Positions 1 to 8,933 of a DNA stretch of 64,000 bases are shown here, one piece after another. Below the pieces are notes generated by a model. The model saw nothing but the letters and a program-made list of their open reading frames with translations. It had not been told where the DNA came from and searched no databases. The stretch covers positions 15,226,501 through 15,290,500 of the forward strand of contig BSBM01000904.1 of assembly GCA_027924585.1 (NCBI GenBank). Reading direction: 5' to 3'. Made by a program: the position numbers and the translations under genes. Within the stretch, counting starts at the first letter, position 1; each line of letters begins with the position of its first letter. Origin of the DNA: Larix kaempferi (taxonomy: Eukaryota > Streptophyta > Pinopsida > Pinales > Pinaceae).

Positions 1-797
1 GTGGAAACAATACTACACATGTTTAATATGTAGGAATGTAAACCAGTAAAAGTTCATATTCTTGTAAGTGTAATTTTATCTATAGAACCATTTCCCGAGA
101 CAGTTAAAGAAAAAGAATACATGTCCCATGTTCTTTATGCTAGTGCAGTTGTAAGTTTGAGATATGCCATGGTATGCACTAGACCAAACATTGCCCATGC
201 AGTGGGATTTTTTAGCTGGTATATGTCAAAATTGGGAAAGGAACATTAGACAGTTGTGAAGAGGGTGTTCATGTATTTGCGTGGAACAACATATAGTGCA
301 ATATGTTACCAAGGAATAACTGAACGGGATAGAGTGTTGAATGTACATGTCTTTGTTGATGTTAAATGGAATAGAGATCTGGATCGTAGAAGATCTACAA
401 GTGGGTATCTATTTAACCTATTTGGAAGTGCTATCAGTTGGATGAGTAAGAGACAGGTTGTAGTGGCACTATCAACTACAGAAGCTGAATACATGGTAGC
501 CACTCATGCAAGTAAAGAGGTTGTATGGTTGCAAAGATTTTGTTTGAACACCAAGTTGTAAGGTTAGATTGTGACAGGCAGAGTGCAATCTTCCTAGCAA
601 AGAACCCTACTTATCACTCAAGAACGAAGCATATTGATGTGCAATTTCACTTTGTAAGAGACATGGTTGAAAACAAGGTGTTACTGGAGAAAGTCGACAC
701 TTTGAAGAATGTTTCAGATTCATTGAAAAAATATGTGAGCACTGAGAATTTCTCTTGGTGTAAAGGAGAAATGGGAATTCATGCCCTGGATTGTTGA
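1..797 (+). pseudogene. Ty1/copia pol 3' part (end of reverse transcriptase and RNase H), broken
   Basis: Frame 1 is open from the left edge apart from stops and carries copia hallmarks: RPNIAHAVGFFSWYMS, then YLRGTT, STSGYLFNLFGSAISW and LSTTEAEYMVATHASKEV, the classical copia RNase H block. Two in-frame TAG codons interrupt it, at 31-33 and 247-249; the second sits where the family normally has Trp. The frame shifts from 1 to 3 near 540-560, after which NPTYHSRTKHIDVQFHFVRD gives the C-terminal RNase H block, ending at TGA 795-797. The 5' part (gag, protease, integrase, most of RT) lies outside the window. The LTR follows after a purine tract, as expected for this order. Non-functional remnant; the family call is secure. 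Confidence 0.9.
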
Positions 798-818
798 TCC
801 AAATGAAAAGAAAAAAAT

Positions 819-829
819 AAGTGGGAGAA
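819..829 (+). promoter_or_regulatory. Polypurine tract of the copia element
   Basis: The purine-rich AAGTGGGAGAA lies immediately before a TGTTGAG start, 22 bases after the pol stop. This is the normal site of plus-strand priming in LTR elements. Confidence 0.7.
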
Positions 830-1330
830 TGTTGAGTATATGTTATATTCTTTGCATGTGTGTTGAGGGGTATGCATGTGGCGCTAACTCGAGGGCTCGA
901 GGGGAGTAAGAGGGGGGGCGGTGCTGACGCCCTCCCCCTTTTGTGAAACGGATGATAGAAATAGTCGTTAGGCCATTTCCGTTCTCGCGAGTGCAACGAG
1001 TGCCAAATTTTTTTGGGTTGTTTTCAGCTATTTTGGGGGTTTTTCTAAAAATATGTAATTTAATCCCGGTCAAGGGATTGGGTTCTATTTTCTAATTTGG
1101 GTTAACGTATTAGGGTATTGGATGTTGCATAATACCTATATTGTATTGTGAGTGATTCATAATGATAATGAGAAAAATAGGACTGGTGGCTCCAAGGTTT
1201 GTTGGTTTTTCCCAGTCAAGGGTTTCCATGGTAAATATTTGTGTATTATGTGTGAATGTTATGGTGTAATCTCTATTTTTCTTAAAATAATATGTATTCT
1301 TTGCTTCTCTGGACAGGTTTAAAACTTACA
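830..1330 (+). repeat. Copia 3' LTR (right boundary approximate)
   Basis: It starts with TGTTGAGTATATG directly after the polypurine tract. The segment is non-coding, with a GC-rich stretch around 880-1000. Its partner LTR is outside the window, so the end is uncertain; I place it near 1330, before the sequence changes character. The exact CA end and target duplication could not be fixed. Confidence 0.6.
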
Positions 1331-1728
1331 TAGACTTTCTCTCTGTGACGATGCATTTGAACCTTTTAACACCTGAATTCATTATAGGGTCAAACTTGTT
1401 TGACATTAGTGTGTTAGCCATCTCTTTATGCATTGTGCACTAGTCCAACAGTAGAGACTACCTAACATGGGTCACCCTAGTCAGCACCCTTTTTCCATTT
1501 TGGTGCCCATGTTGAGTTTTTCTCATAGGCTCGGGAGCATTTTTAGTTTTACCATGACTTTGAGAAGAAGCCTCATGTCTTTCTTTCTCATATATTTATG
1601 GTAGTTCCTTATGAGTCTCTCATTTTTTTGTTTAAGTCGCATATGCATTTGCATCAATACCGTTTATGCTCATGATCCTAATGTCGGCTTTCTTATAGAT
1701 AATTATATAATCCCTCATCTCTTATCTC
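1331..1728. other. Unassigned spacer left of the insertion
   Basis: No open frame or recognised repeat was found. This sequence continues at 4506 if the element at 1729-4500 and one ATCTC copy are removed, so the two flanks are one older spacer. Confidence 0.5.
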
Positions 1729-1943
1729 TGCCACAACCGAATCCGGTTGTCTCCATTGAGAAGCGAATCTGACTTCACATAATTGAATATAAAAATATAT
1801 ATGATAAAATGATTGATAAAATGGATGATTAATAATTTACAATGAGGCTCGCTTTTATAGGCTTGAGCGTGTATAGTGAAGGGTTACACCCTTTCACTTA
1901 ATAATTAATAACTTTAATTAACATACATATAATATTCGTAGCA
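1729..1943 (-). repeat. 3' LTR of the non-autonomous element
   Basis: Same 215-bp repeat as 4286-4500. Directly inside it, at about 1944-1960, the minus strand reads AAGAGAGTGGCAA before the LTR, the likely polypurine tract. Confidence 0.92.
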
Positions 1944-2083
1944 TTGCCACTCTCTTAGAAAGGCTTTGTCCTCAAAGCCTTATAATTTTTTCGCATTGTT
2001 CTTTGCGATGTCATGGCTGATGAAACATGTCGATACGAACTGCTAAGTGTAGAGCATAACTTATGATATGTGGATGGGTCAAT

Positions 2084-3058
2084 TCATCCCAAATTGATTT
2101 GTTGTTGACTATTGGGATTCCCCACTAATCTGTCGTTAAGAGCCTTGATCACATTAGTACCATCGTCTTTCGACATTTCCCTCTTTTCAAAATATCGGTT
2201 TTTATGGTTGGGGTGTCGATAGGGAATTTTCACAATTCCATTTTCTTTTACGAGTGTCGTCTTTTGAGCATTGATCTGAGCTAGGACTTTTATTTTCGTC
2301 TCTTGAGGTTTTAAGGTTTCATTCTGTATCTTTTCCAACTTGTTTCCTAACTGCATGTTATCATTTTGAAGCTTCTTGATCAATTCGACCTGCGATTTTC
2401 TATCATCTTCAGAATTCTTAAGTTGTTCCTTAAGATGTTCATTATGACTTCTGATGCAGCTATTTTCTTCCTGCTTGTCTAGAAGTTTTCCTTCAATGTC
2501 TTCCATAGATTGTTCTATCTTCCAACTATTTTTCAACTTCTTAATTTTTGTGACTAGTGTCTTGTTATGAATTCTTAATCTGAAAATTTCTTCGGAATTG
2601 TTGGATAGTGTTTTACTACTCTTTGCGATCTCTAACTTATGTGTCTTTTTAGAGTCGTCATTTTGTTGTTGAAGAACTTTTATCTGTTGTCGACACTGGC
2701 CGACCTCTGATTCTTGACTTTCTAATTTATATCGTAACTGCATTAGTTCTTCATCTTTGTCGATAACGATTTTGTTCAAGCGTATTATTTCTGCTTCGTA
2801 ATTATTTATTTCCTTCTTTATATCTTGATTTTTCAATCTCTGATTGAAATCACTTTCATCTTTTAATTCCTTGATTTGCGCACATAATTTTTCTATGTGA
2901 TTTTTTTGGTTGGACATTGTTTGTTCATTGAACCATTCTTGTATCTTATATAGTTCAATCCTTACTTCTGATTGTGTATTAATGTCTCGTAATTCTTCAT
3001 TGTCTTTTCGATAGCGCTTTAACTTGGCTTCTAATTTCTCTTGCAAATCGGCTTCCAT
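2084..3058 (-). CDS. 324-residue coiled-coil protein of the non-autonomous LTR element
   Basis: This is the only long intact frame in the element. The protein is highly charged and rich in Lys, Glu, Gln, Asn and Leu with heptad-like spacing from about residue 5 to 260 (for example KLKRYRKDNEELR, EAEIIRLNKIVIDKDEELMQ, KLQNDNMQLGNKLEKIQ), predicting a long coiled coil. The last 60 residues lose the heptads and turn basic (KIPYRHPNHKNRYFEKR). I see no zinc knuckle, aspartic protease motif or polymerase motif. The frame stays open upstream of the first ATG to a stop near 3316, adding a Lys/Ser-rich stretch, so translation may start elsewhere or after splicing. The protein may be a Gag-like assembly protein, or a captured host gene; neither is proven. 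Confidence 0.7.
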   Translation of the reverse strand: MEADLQEKLEAKLKRYRKDNEELRDINTQSEVRIELYKIQEWFNEQTMSNQKNHIEKLCAQIKELKDESDFNQRLKNQDIKKEINNYEAEIIRLNKIVIDKDEELMQLRYKLESQESEVGQCRQQIKVLQQQNDDSKKTHKLEIAKSSKTLSNNSEEIFRLRIHNKTLVTKIKKLKNSWKIEQSMEDIEGKLLDKQEENSCIRSHNEHLKEQLKNSEDDRKSQVELIKKLQNDNMQLGNKLEKIQNETLKPQETKIKVLAQINAQKTTLVKENGIVKIPYRHPNHKNRYFEKREMSKDDGTNVIKALNDRLVGNPNSQQQINLG

Positions 3059-3339
3059 GGTTTCTGTCTTCTTCGACGGTGGAATGATCTTCTTTGATTT
3101 CTTTGATGAGTCTTTCTTAAACTTGGTTGTCCTTGTCGTTAACGCATCTTGACTTCTTGATAAGCCTTCCTTTACTTTGACTTCTTCAACAATAAATGAT
3201 TGTCCTTGACTTGATTTCTTCGATGATAAGTGTTCTTCGACTTCTTTGATAATAAGGAGTCTTGCTTGGACTTTGTCTTTAATGTCTTCTTTGACTTGAA
3301 TTTGCTTGTTTCTTCAAACAATTCTTATTTCAAAAGAAT

Positions 3340-3544
3340 TGATTTTTTTTTCTTTGATAATAATAATTATTATTAAAATTTAATAATATTATTATTATTA
3401 ATATATATATATATATTTTTATAATAATAATTATTAATTAATTAATTAATAATATTATTATATTAACTTTTTATAAACTATATAGTTTTTTTTTTAATTA
3501 AATATCTAAACAAATATAATATTATTATTATATCGTTTAATATT
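3340..3544. other. Very AT-rich segment between leader and ORF
   Basis: Runs of ATT, TA and poly-T with no open frame. It lies between the GC-rich leader and the ORF of the same element and could be an intron or spacer; splice sites were not fixed. Confidence 0.4.
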
Positions 3545-4165
3545 TAATTTAATTGTTTTTTTTCTTTTTTAGGGTTTCGATGGATGGCGGGAGCCAAGGA
3601 GGATGGGCGGGAGAGCAGGTGGTGGAAGGCGGCGGTGGAAGAGTGGAGAGGGAGGGACGGCGCAGCAATGGGAGGGCGCAGGTAGTGTGGGAGGGAGATG
3701 GAGTGTGGGGACGTGGGGGAAGGATGCAGGGCGAGGGCATGGTGAGGAAGCATTGGGGGAGGGACGACGTTGGTGTGAAGAGGAGCGCAGGGAAAGAGGA
3801 GGGGTGACGGCGATAGAGTGGTGGACACTGGAGATGGAGTGGAGTGGGGCAGTAGAGGGGTGACGGCGGTAGAGTGGTGGACGCTGGAGATGTAGTGGAG
3901 TGGGGCAGTAGGGAGCGGCTAGCTGGGGAAAGCGTGGAGACGAGGGAAGACGCAGGTGGTGGCAGCTACGCAGGCAGGAGTGGAGCAGCGCGGGGTGGTG
4001 GAGGACGCAGGCGTGGTGAGATGGAGTGGAGTGGGGACTGTGGATGAGGAGTGGGAGCATGCGCGGGAGGGGATGGGAGGTAGGGTACACAGGGAGAATG
4101 TGCGGGGCAATGTATGCGGGAAATGGAGAATGTTGGAGATGAGCGTTGGATTGTAGTGGAGGTCA
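3545..4165 (-). other. GC-rich, strand-skewed leader of the non-autonomous element
   Basis: The plus strand is strongly G-rich here (minus strand C-rich), in contrast to AT-rich DNA on both sides. It includes a 56-bp tandem duplication starting at 3802 and 3858. Several overlapping frames are open on both strands, a consequence of base skew; none resembles a protein, so I read it as untranslated leader. Confidence 0.6.
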
Positions 4166-4175
4166 AAAACCTGAT

Positions 4176-4247
4176 TCAGAGAAACTCTGACACTTATGGC
4201 TAAAAGCCAGATTTGGAGAAGCTCCAAGATGGATGACTAAAATCCAT
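4176..4247 (-). other. Row of four short hairpins in the leader, next to the primer site
   Basis: Four perfect inverted repeats follow each other. TCAGAG-AAA-CTCTGA is at 4176-4190, TGGCT-AAA-AGCCA at 4197-4209, TGGAG-AAG-CTCCA at 4214-4226, and ATGGAT-(7 nt)-ATCCAT at 4229-4247. They start about 25 bases downstream of the primer site in the RNA. By analogy with retroviral leaders they could act in RNA dimerisation, packaging or translation control; that role is inference. Confidence 0.75.
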
Positions 4248-4271
4248 AATCAACAGGGCCGAGAACGGTTG

Positions 4272-4285
4272 GCTCTGATACCAAA
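4272..4285 (-). promoter_or_regulatory. Primer binding site for initiator tRNA-Met
   Basis: The minus strand reads TGGTATCAGAGCCA after a two-base TT spacer from the LTR end. This is the usual complement of the 3' end of plant initiator tRNA-Met and fixes the orientation of the element. Confidence 0.9.
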
Positions 4286-4500
4286 TGCCACAACCGAATC
4301 CGGTTGTCTCCATTGAGAAGTGAATCCGACTTCACATAATTGAATATAAAAATATATATGATAAAATGATTGATAAAATGGATGATTAATAATTTACAAT
4401 GAGGCTCGCTTTTATAGGCTTGAGCGTGTATAGTGAAGGGTTACACCCTTTCACTTAATAATTAATAACTTTAATTAATATACATATAATATTCGTAGCA
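4286..4500 (-). repeat. 5' LTR of the non-autonomous element
   Basis: On the minus strand it begins TGCTACGAATATTATATG and ends GGTTGTGGCA, so it has TG/CA ends. It is 215 bp, nearly identical to 1729-1943, and followed on the minus strand by the primer binding site. Confidence 0.92.
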
Positions 4501-4505
4501 ATCTC

Positions 4506-5578
4506 ATTTTCACTAATCCCTGTATCATTTTGCCTTTGCAGTTTGACACTTTTTATCTGGAGGAGACACACCCTAACTGTCCTTATGTTTCTCATGTTCC
4601 TTGTATTATTCATAGGTGTGTTCCATGCACTTGGAACTAGTTTCGCTTGTCCTTGACACCCATCTCCTCCCAAGTTACGAGTATTCTTCCATCCTTCCTT
4701 TGAGCTCATTAAAAACAGAAGGAGGCCTCAAGTTCACTTTTCTGAGATCGTTAAAATTTCACGGAAAAGGTCTATATGGATTCTTGTTTAAGCTCTTTTT
4801 TGACACCTTAAGATTGAAAAGGTTGTTGAGTTATCTTGTTTCTTTCACACTCGTTAAAATATTCGAAGAATCATCCATCCGGCATAATATTAACCCTTTT
4901 TCAGGATGCGTGGATTATTTACGAAAAAGGAATACTCTAGTTAACTTTGGCTAGAAGATTTCTTCCCCATATTATTTTATACTTTTTCGGGTGGTGGAGA
5001 CTAAATCTATTAAGAAGTATGCCCTAGATTCTTCTTTAATATTTTCAGACTCTCTAAATATGAAAACACTGACGAGCATTTACCAACTCGGGATCGATAA
5101 AAATCCACGGGATGGTATATAGAGTTGTTGTTTAAGTTTCTCATAATATTTAAAATTGAAAACACCGGCGAGCATGAACAGATTTGATCTTGATATAAAA
5201 TCCATGGATCAGTATCATTATCGAGCATCTTTCTATCTCTTCTTCAAGCTCGTTAAAAAAGGAAGAAAGATTCGAGTTTACTTTTTTGGACTTGTTAAAT
5301 TTTTACGAAAAAATATCTTATCGAGCATAGTTTCATCGTTTATGTGCTCGTTAAAAAATGAAAAGGTACTTAAAAGGAGAAAAGGGGAAGGGAAAGATCT
5401 CAAATGTCTCTCAATATATTGGAAGCAAGTCAAATTGTCCTTGAAAAAAGCACCAGTTTTGAAACTCTTAACAAGTTGAGTTCTAGTTTTTGGCCTTAGG
5501 ATAAAACCTAATCTCAAAGTTATTACTCCTCCCGTTGGTTAGTCTTCCAATCATAGAGAGAATTTAACAATGCCTTCT
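4506..5578. other. Unassigned spacer with recurring CTCGTTAAAA-like motif
   Basis: The short word ctcgttaaaa (with variants) recurs from about 4750 to 5350, suggesting a degraded repeat. Short open frames on both strands show no recognisable domain. No LTR ends or target duplication were found. Confidence 0.4.
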
Positions 5579-5740
5579 TGTAATGCCCACCTCAACACCT
5601 ATGATTTAATTGATGATTTGAGACTTATGATTGATTTGATGATTTAAGATCTATGACTGATTCGACTATTGGGGACACTAGTTTGAAGTGACCCGTATTT
5701 ATGAAAACTTGGACCATGAATGTTTGCTTTGAAATTTACC

Positions 5741-5930
5741 ACATGAAATGAAAATGATATATGCTCGATTAAAAAAGACATAATGTTGAATATTGAAAAT
5801 ACTTGAAATGAAAATGATATATGCTCGATTGACAGAGACATAATGTTGAATATTGAAAATGCTTGAAATGAAAATGATATATGCTCGATTGACAAAGACA
5901 TAATGATGAATATTGAAAATACTTGAAATG
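5741..5930. repeat. 60-bp tandem repeat, about three copies
   Basis: The word atgctcgatt recurs exactly 60 bases apart at 5761, 5821 and 5881, embedded in the unit aaatgaaaatgatatatgct. Because 60 is a multiple of three, the minus strand stays open and gives a repetitive chance ORF; I do not read it as a gene. The same array occurs at about 8310-8500. Confidence 0.85.
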
Positions 5931-7128
5931 AAAATGATGAATAGTTTTATACTCGACTGACTGAGATAAAACAATGAATGATGAATATGCTCAACTGACC
6001 GAAGCATGATGTTAAATGACGAATATTTAATAGGCTCGGCTGACTGAGATACTAAAAAGACTGATGAAAATGTTTTATAGTGCAACGCTACTAATGTGTG
6101 CTTGAGTGTATGCAATGGCAGGTAAGAGATTTACCGACTAACCCACAATGGAATTATAGGGGTCATAAGAACGGAAAGAACACTTAGGGGTACGACGACT
6201 GACTGTCGACCCTGAATTAGCAATCCACGCACGGGTGAAGCCGTTTCAGCTCACCTGGGGAAGCATATGTCGTACGGGAAAGACCATAATGATTTGGTTG
6301 TGTATGATGGGTTGAGGGGCACGCAATAAGGAGAGCCTTATCCCTCAACATCCCTTAGTCTCTAAGAAGCGTAGTTGAGAGATCGCGGTAACGACTCCCG
6401 ATCGCTACGCAGTACTCCCCATAAGAAGAAAGGAATGGAACTGTCGGAAGGGCCTGCCAAAGAGGAACCTGGACAAGAAAAAGATAATGTTATTTAAATG
6501 AAGAAATTGAAAACTCATCAAAGATAAATTCAGGTGAATTTAAATTAAAAGACAAATTAAAATAAAATAATATTCCTTTTTTTTTTTTGAGAAAAGAAGA
6601 ATATCAGAAATAGAGAAAGAAACCAACAAAAACAATTTGTTAAGTCTAAATTATTTTATTTATCTACTTTATGAAAAGGAAGAAAACTAAAACTAAACTA
6701 GAAGTATGCTAGGAAGTCTATTAGAAATTAATGGGAATAGAAGTTAAACTTTAGATGAAAGTATTCTATTAAGGAATAATAGAATTAAATAAGTATATAT
6801 ATAAATCATTTATAATCTTTTAAAAACTTTTTGAGTCAAAATAGATTAAATGTTATTAATTAAAAGATACTTTCTCCTTTATAAATATTATTTCTAAAGA
6901 TTTAAAATAAAGAAATGAAAAACAACTAGTTTACACATAAAAGATATTAAGTAAACTAAATGAGAACCAAAAGAGAAGTAGGACTCTCCCACACCTAACT
7001 CCCACTGATTTAGGGAATTAGGTGCACATTGAAGATATTTTGAGACACAGGTATTTGAGAATAATTGAAATTAAATTATTAAATTAAATTAAATATGTGC
7101 ATGGATAGACACATGCACATACTTTTGC

Positions 7129-7136
7129 TATATAAT
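7129..7136 (+). promoter_or_regulatory. TATA-like box in the LTR
   Basis: TATATAAT within gctatataatgaggg, in the part of the LTR where the core promoter is expected by comparison with the related LTR at 8934. Confidence 0.4.
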
Positions 7137-7630
7137 GAGGGAGGAGAATGAGAGAAGGACATCTCTTGCTCCCTAATGCTTGATGGGCATGATAATCTCG
7201 GATTATGTTATGATTCTTGGGAGTCAGGATTAGCTAGAATGGGGATTGGGATATCCTTTCGGGAAGCTTGCTAGTGTGTTCTTATGACCCCATTAGCTCA
7301 GGGGTTCAGGGTAAAGGAGAGTAACCCCAATACGGTAGGGTGGTCAACCAAGGGGTTGTCGGTAACTTCGTCAAGGCTGGACTGATTGGACAATCGAATC
7401 GACCGCTACTACAACAATCTTCCCCCATCTCAAAATCAGGTTCAATGGTTTTTAATATTGTCTTCAGTATATGATATTGTTATTCTAGTTTCATTTAAAA
7501 AAAAAAGAATGAGTAATGACTTGGAAATCGATTCAAGGATTGTGTGCTTTTTGGTGTGTGTTGTTTAACCCTGTTCTATAGGTATACATACTTCAGATTT
7601 TCTATAAATGCGTTGAGACAAACTGAATCT

Positions 7631-7825
7631 GTGTCTTCCATTTCAAATGGCGATTTCAGGGTTTTGACATTGATTTAAATTGGGTTTTAAAAAGTTCTAT
7701 GCCTTCCTTTCCAAATGGTGATCTCAACATTTTGCATTAATTTAATTTGAAGTTTCTAAAAGTATGTATTCTATTCAACAGCGATCCCAGACTTTGGTAT
7801 TGATTTAATTGAATTTATTTTATAG
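7631..7825 (+). repeat. Degenerate tandem repeat of about 64 bp, three units
   Basis: Three units share the pattern cattcaaatggcgatt...ttgatttaat. They begin near 7631, 7697 and 7762. A similar degenerate array follows the 5' LTR of the large element (11280-11540), so these probably belong to the untranslated leader of this family. Confidence 0.5.
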
Positions 7826-8200
7826 ATCGTTGTGTCATTGTTTGAAACTGTATTCAATTCTATTTCTTTTTATGGTGGACTGTATACTCCAATGTATATG
7901 GACGCATTCATTTACCCTCTTGCATTCTTGAAGTGTTCCAGATCTCTTAAGGCGATTCATGAAATTGCTCTTTAAATATATGTGATAATCTAATACATTT
8001 CCAGAATTCTATTAGCAAATTGATTTTCCCTTATTCTACGTTTATCAAATTCTCTTTTAGCGTTTTCCCTGAAATTGCATTTACGAATTGAATGTGTTTA
8101 CTCTTTGTATATCAATTTTACTTAAATTTTCCAGATTTCGCAGTTACAAATTGTAGTTTCCCTCCTTCGTCCTTTGCACATTGATTCTTTGAAGTGACCC

Positions 8201-8915
8201 GCATTGATGATTTAAGATCTATGACTGATTCGACTATTGGGGACACTAGTTTGAAGTGACCCACATTTATGAAAACTTGGACCATGAATGTTTGCTTTGA
8301 AATTTACCACATGAAATGAAAATGATATATGCTCGATTGACAGGGACATAATGTTGAATATTGAAAATGCTTGAAATGAAAATGATATATGCTCGATCGA
8401 CAGAGACATAATGTTGAATATTGAAAATGCTTGAAATGAAAATGATATATGCTCGATTGACAGAGACATAATGATGAATATTGAAAATACTTGAAATGAA
8501 AATGATGAATAGTTTTATACTCGACTGACTAAGATAAAACAATGAATGATGAATATGCTTGACTGACCGAAGCATGATGTTAAATGATGAATATTTAATA
8601 GGCTCGACTAACTGAGATACTAGAAAGAATGATGAAAATGTTTTATAGTGCAGTGCTACTAATGTGTGCTTGAGTGTGTACAGTGGCAGGTAAGACGATT
8701 TACCGACTGACCCACAATGGAATTATAGGGGTCATAAGAACGGAAAGAAAACTTAGGGGTACGACGACTAAAGGTCGACCCTGAATTAGCAATCCACGCA
8801 CGGGTGAAGCCGTTTCAGCTCACCCGGGGAAGCGTATGCCATACGGGCAAGACCATAATGATTTGGTCGCGTACGATGGGTTGAGGGGCACGCAATAAGG
8901 AGAGCCTTATCCCTT
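8201..8915 (+). mobile_element. Second, truncated copy of the 5579-type LTR
   Basis: Nearly identical to 5636-6360, including three 60-bp units with atgctcgatt-like words at 8329, 8389 and 8449. It lacks the first 50-60 bases and everything after the gagccttatccc word. It ends a few bases before the left target duplication of the large element. Confidence 0.8.
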
Positions 8916-8933
8916 AATATTGGTTTTTCATAG

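Larger units (their letters stand above)
1729..4500 (-). mobile_element. Compact non-autonomous LTR retrotransposon with one coiled-coil ORF
   Basis: Two 215-bp direct repeats (1729-1943 and 4286-4500) bound a 2.8-kb element. It is flanked by a perfect 5-bp target duplication ATCTC (1724-1728 and 4501-4505). The primer binding site (TGGTATCAGAGCCA on the minus strand) lies two bases inside the right LTR and a purine-rich tract lies inside the left one, so the element reads right to left. The LTRs differ at about three of 215 positions by eye, pointing to a recent insertion. The interior has a structured GC-rich leader, an AT-rich segment and one ORF; I see no protease, reverse transcriptase, RNase H or integrase. 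It must therefore rely on enzymes from another element. Longer than typical TRIMs and much shorter than typical LARDs. Confidence 0.92.
5579..7600 (+). mobile_element. LTR of a family related to the 8934-18527 element (right end uncertain)
   Basis: It starts TGTAATGCCCACC, matching the TGTAGTGCCCC start of the large element's LTRs. The middle (about 6070-6470) follows the same order of motifs as 9240-9640: the accession-specific bases differ, but acgacgac, gtcgac, a GGGGCACGC-like word and a CTTAGTCTCTAA-like word recur. A TATA-like box lies at 7129. No ORF inside resembles a protein. The end is not clear because no second copy of the right part is present. Confidence 0.6.

Noticed and set aside
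3544-4227. Many overlapping ORFs on both strands in the GC-rich block
   Set aside because: They arise from strong base skew that removes stop codons. They are Pro/Ser/His- or Gly/Arg-rich, overlap in several frames and match no domain.
5644-6115. Repetitive minus-strand ORFs (also at 8212-8575)
   Set aside because: They are the translation of a 60-bp tandem DNA repeat inside an LTR; the multiple-of-three length keeps frames open by chance.
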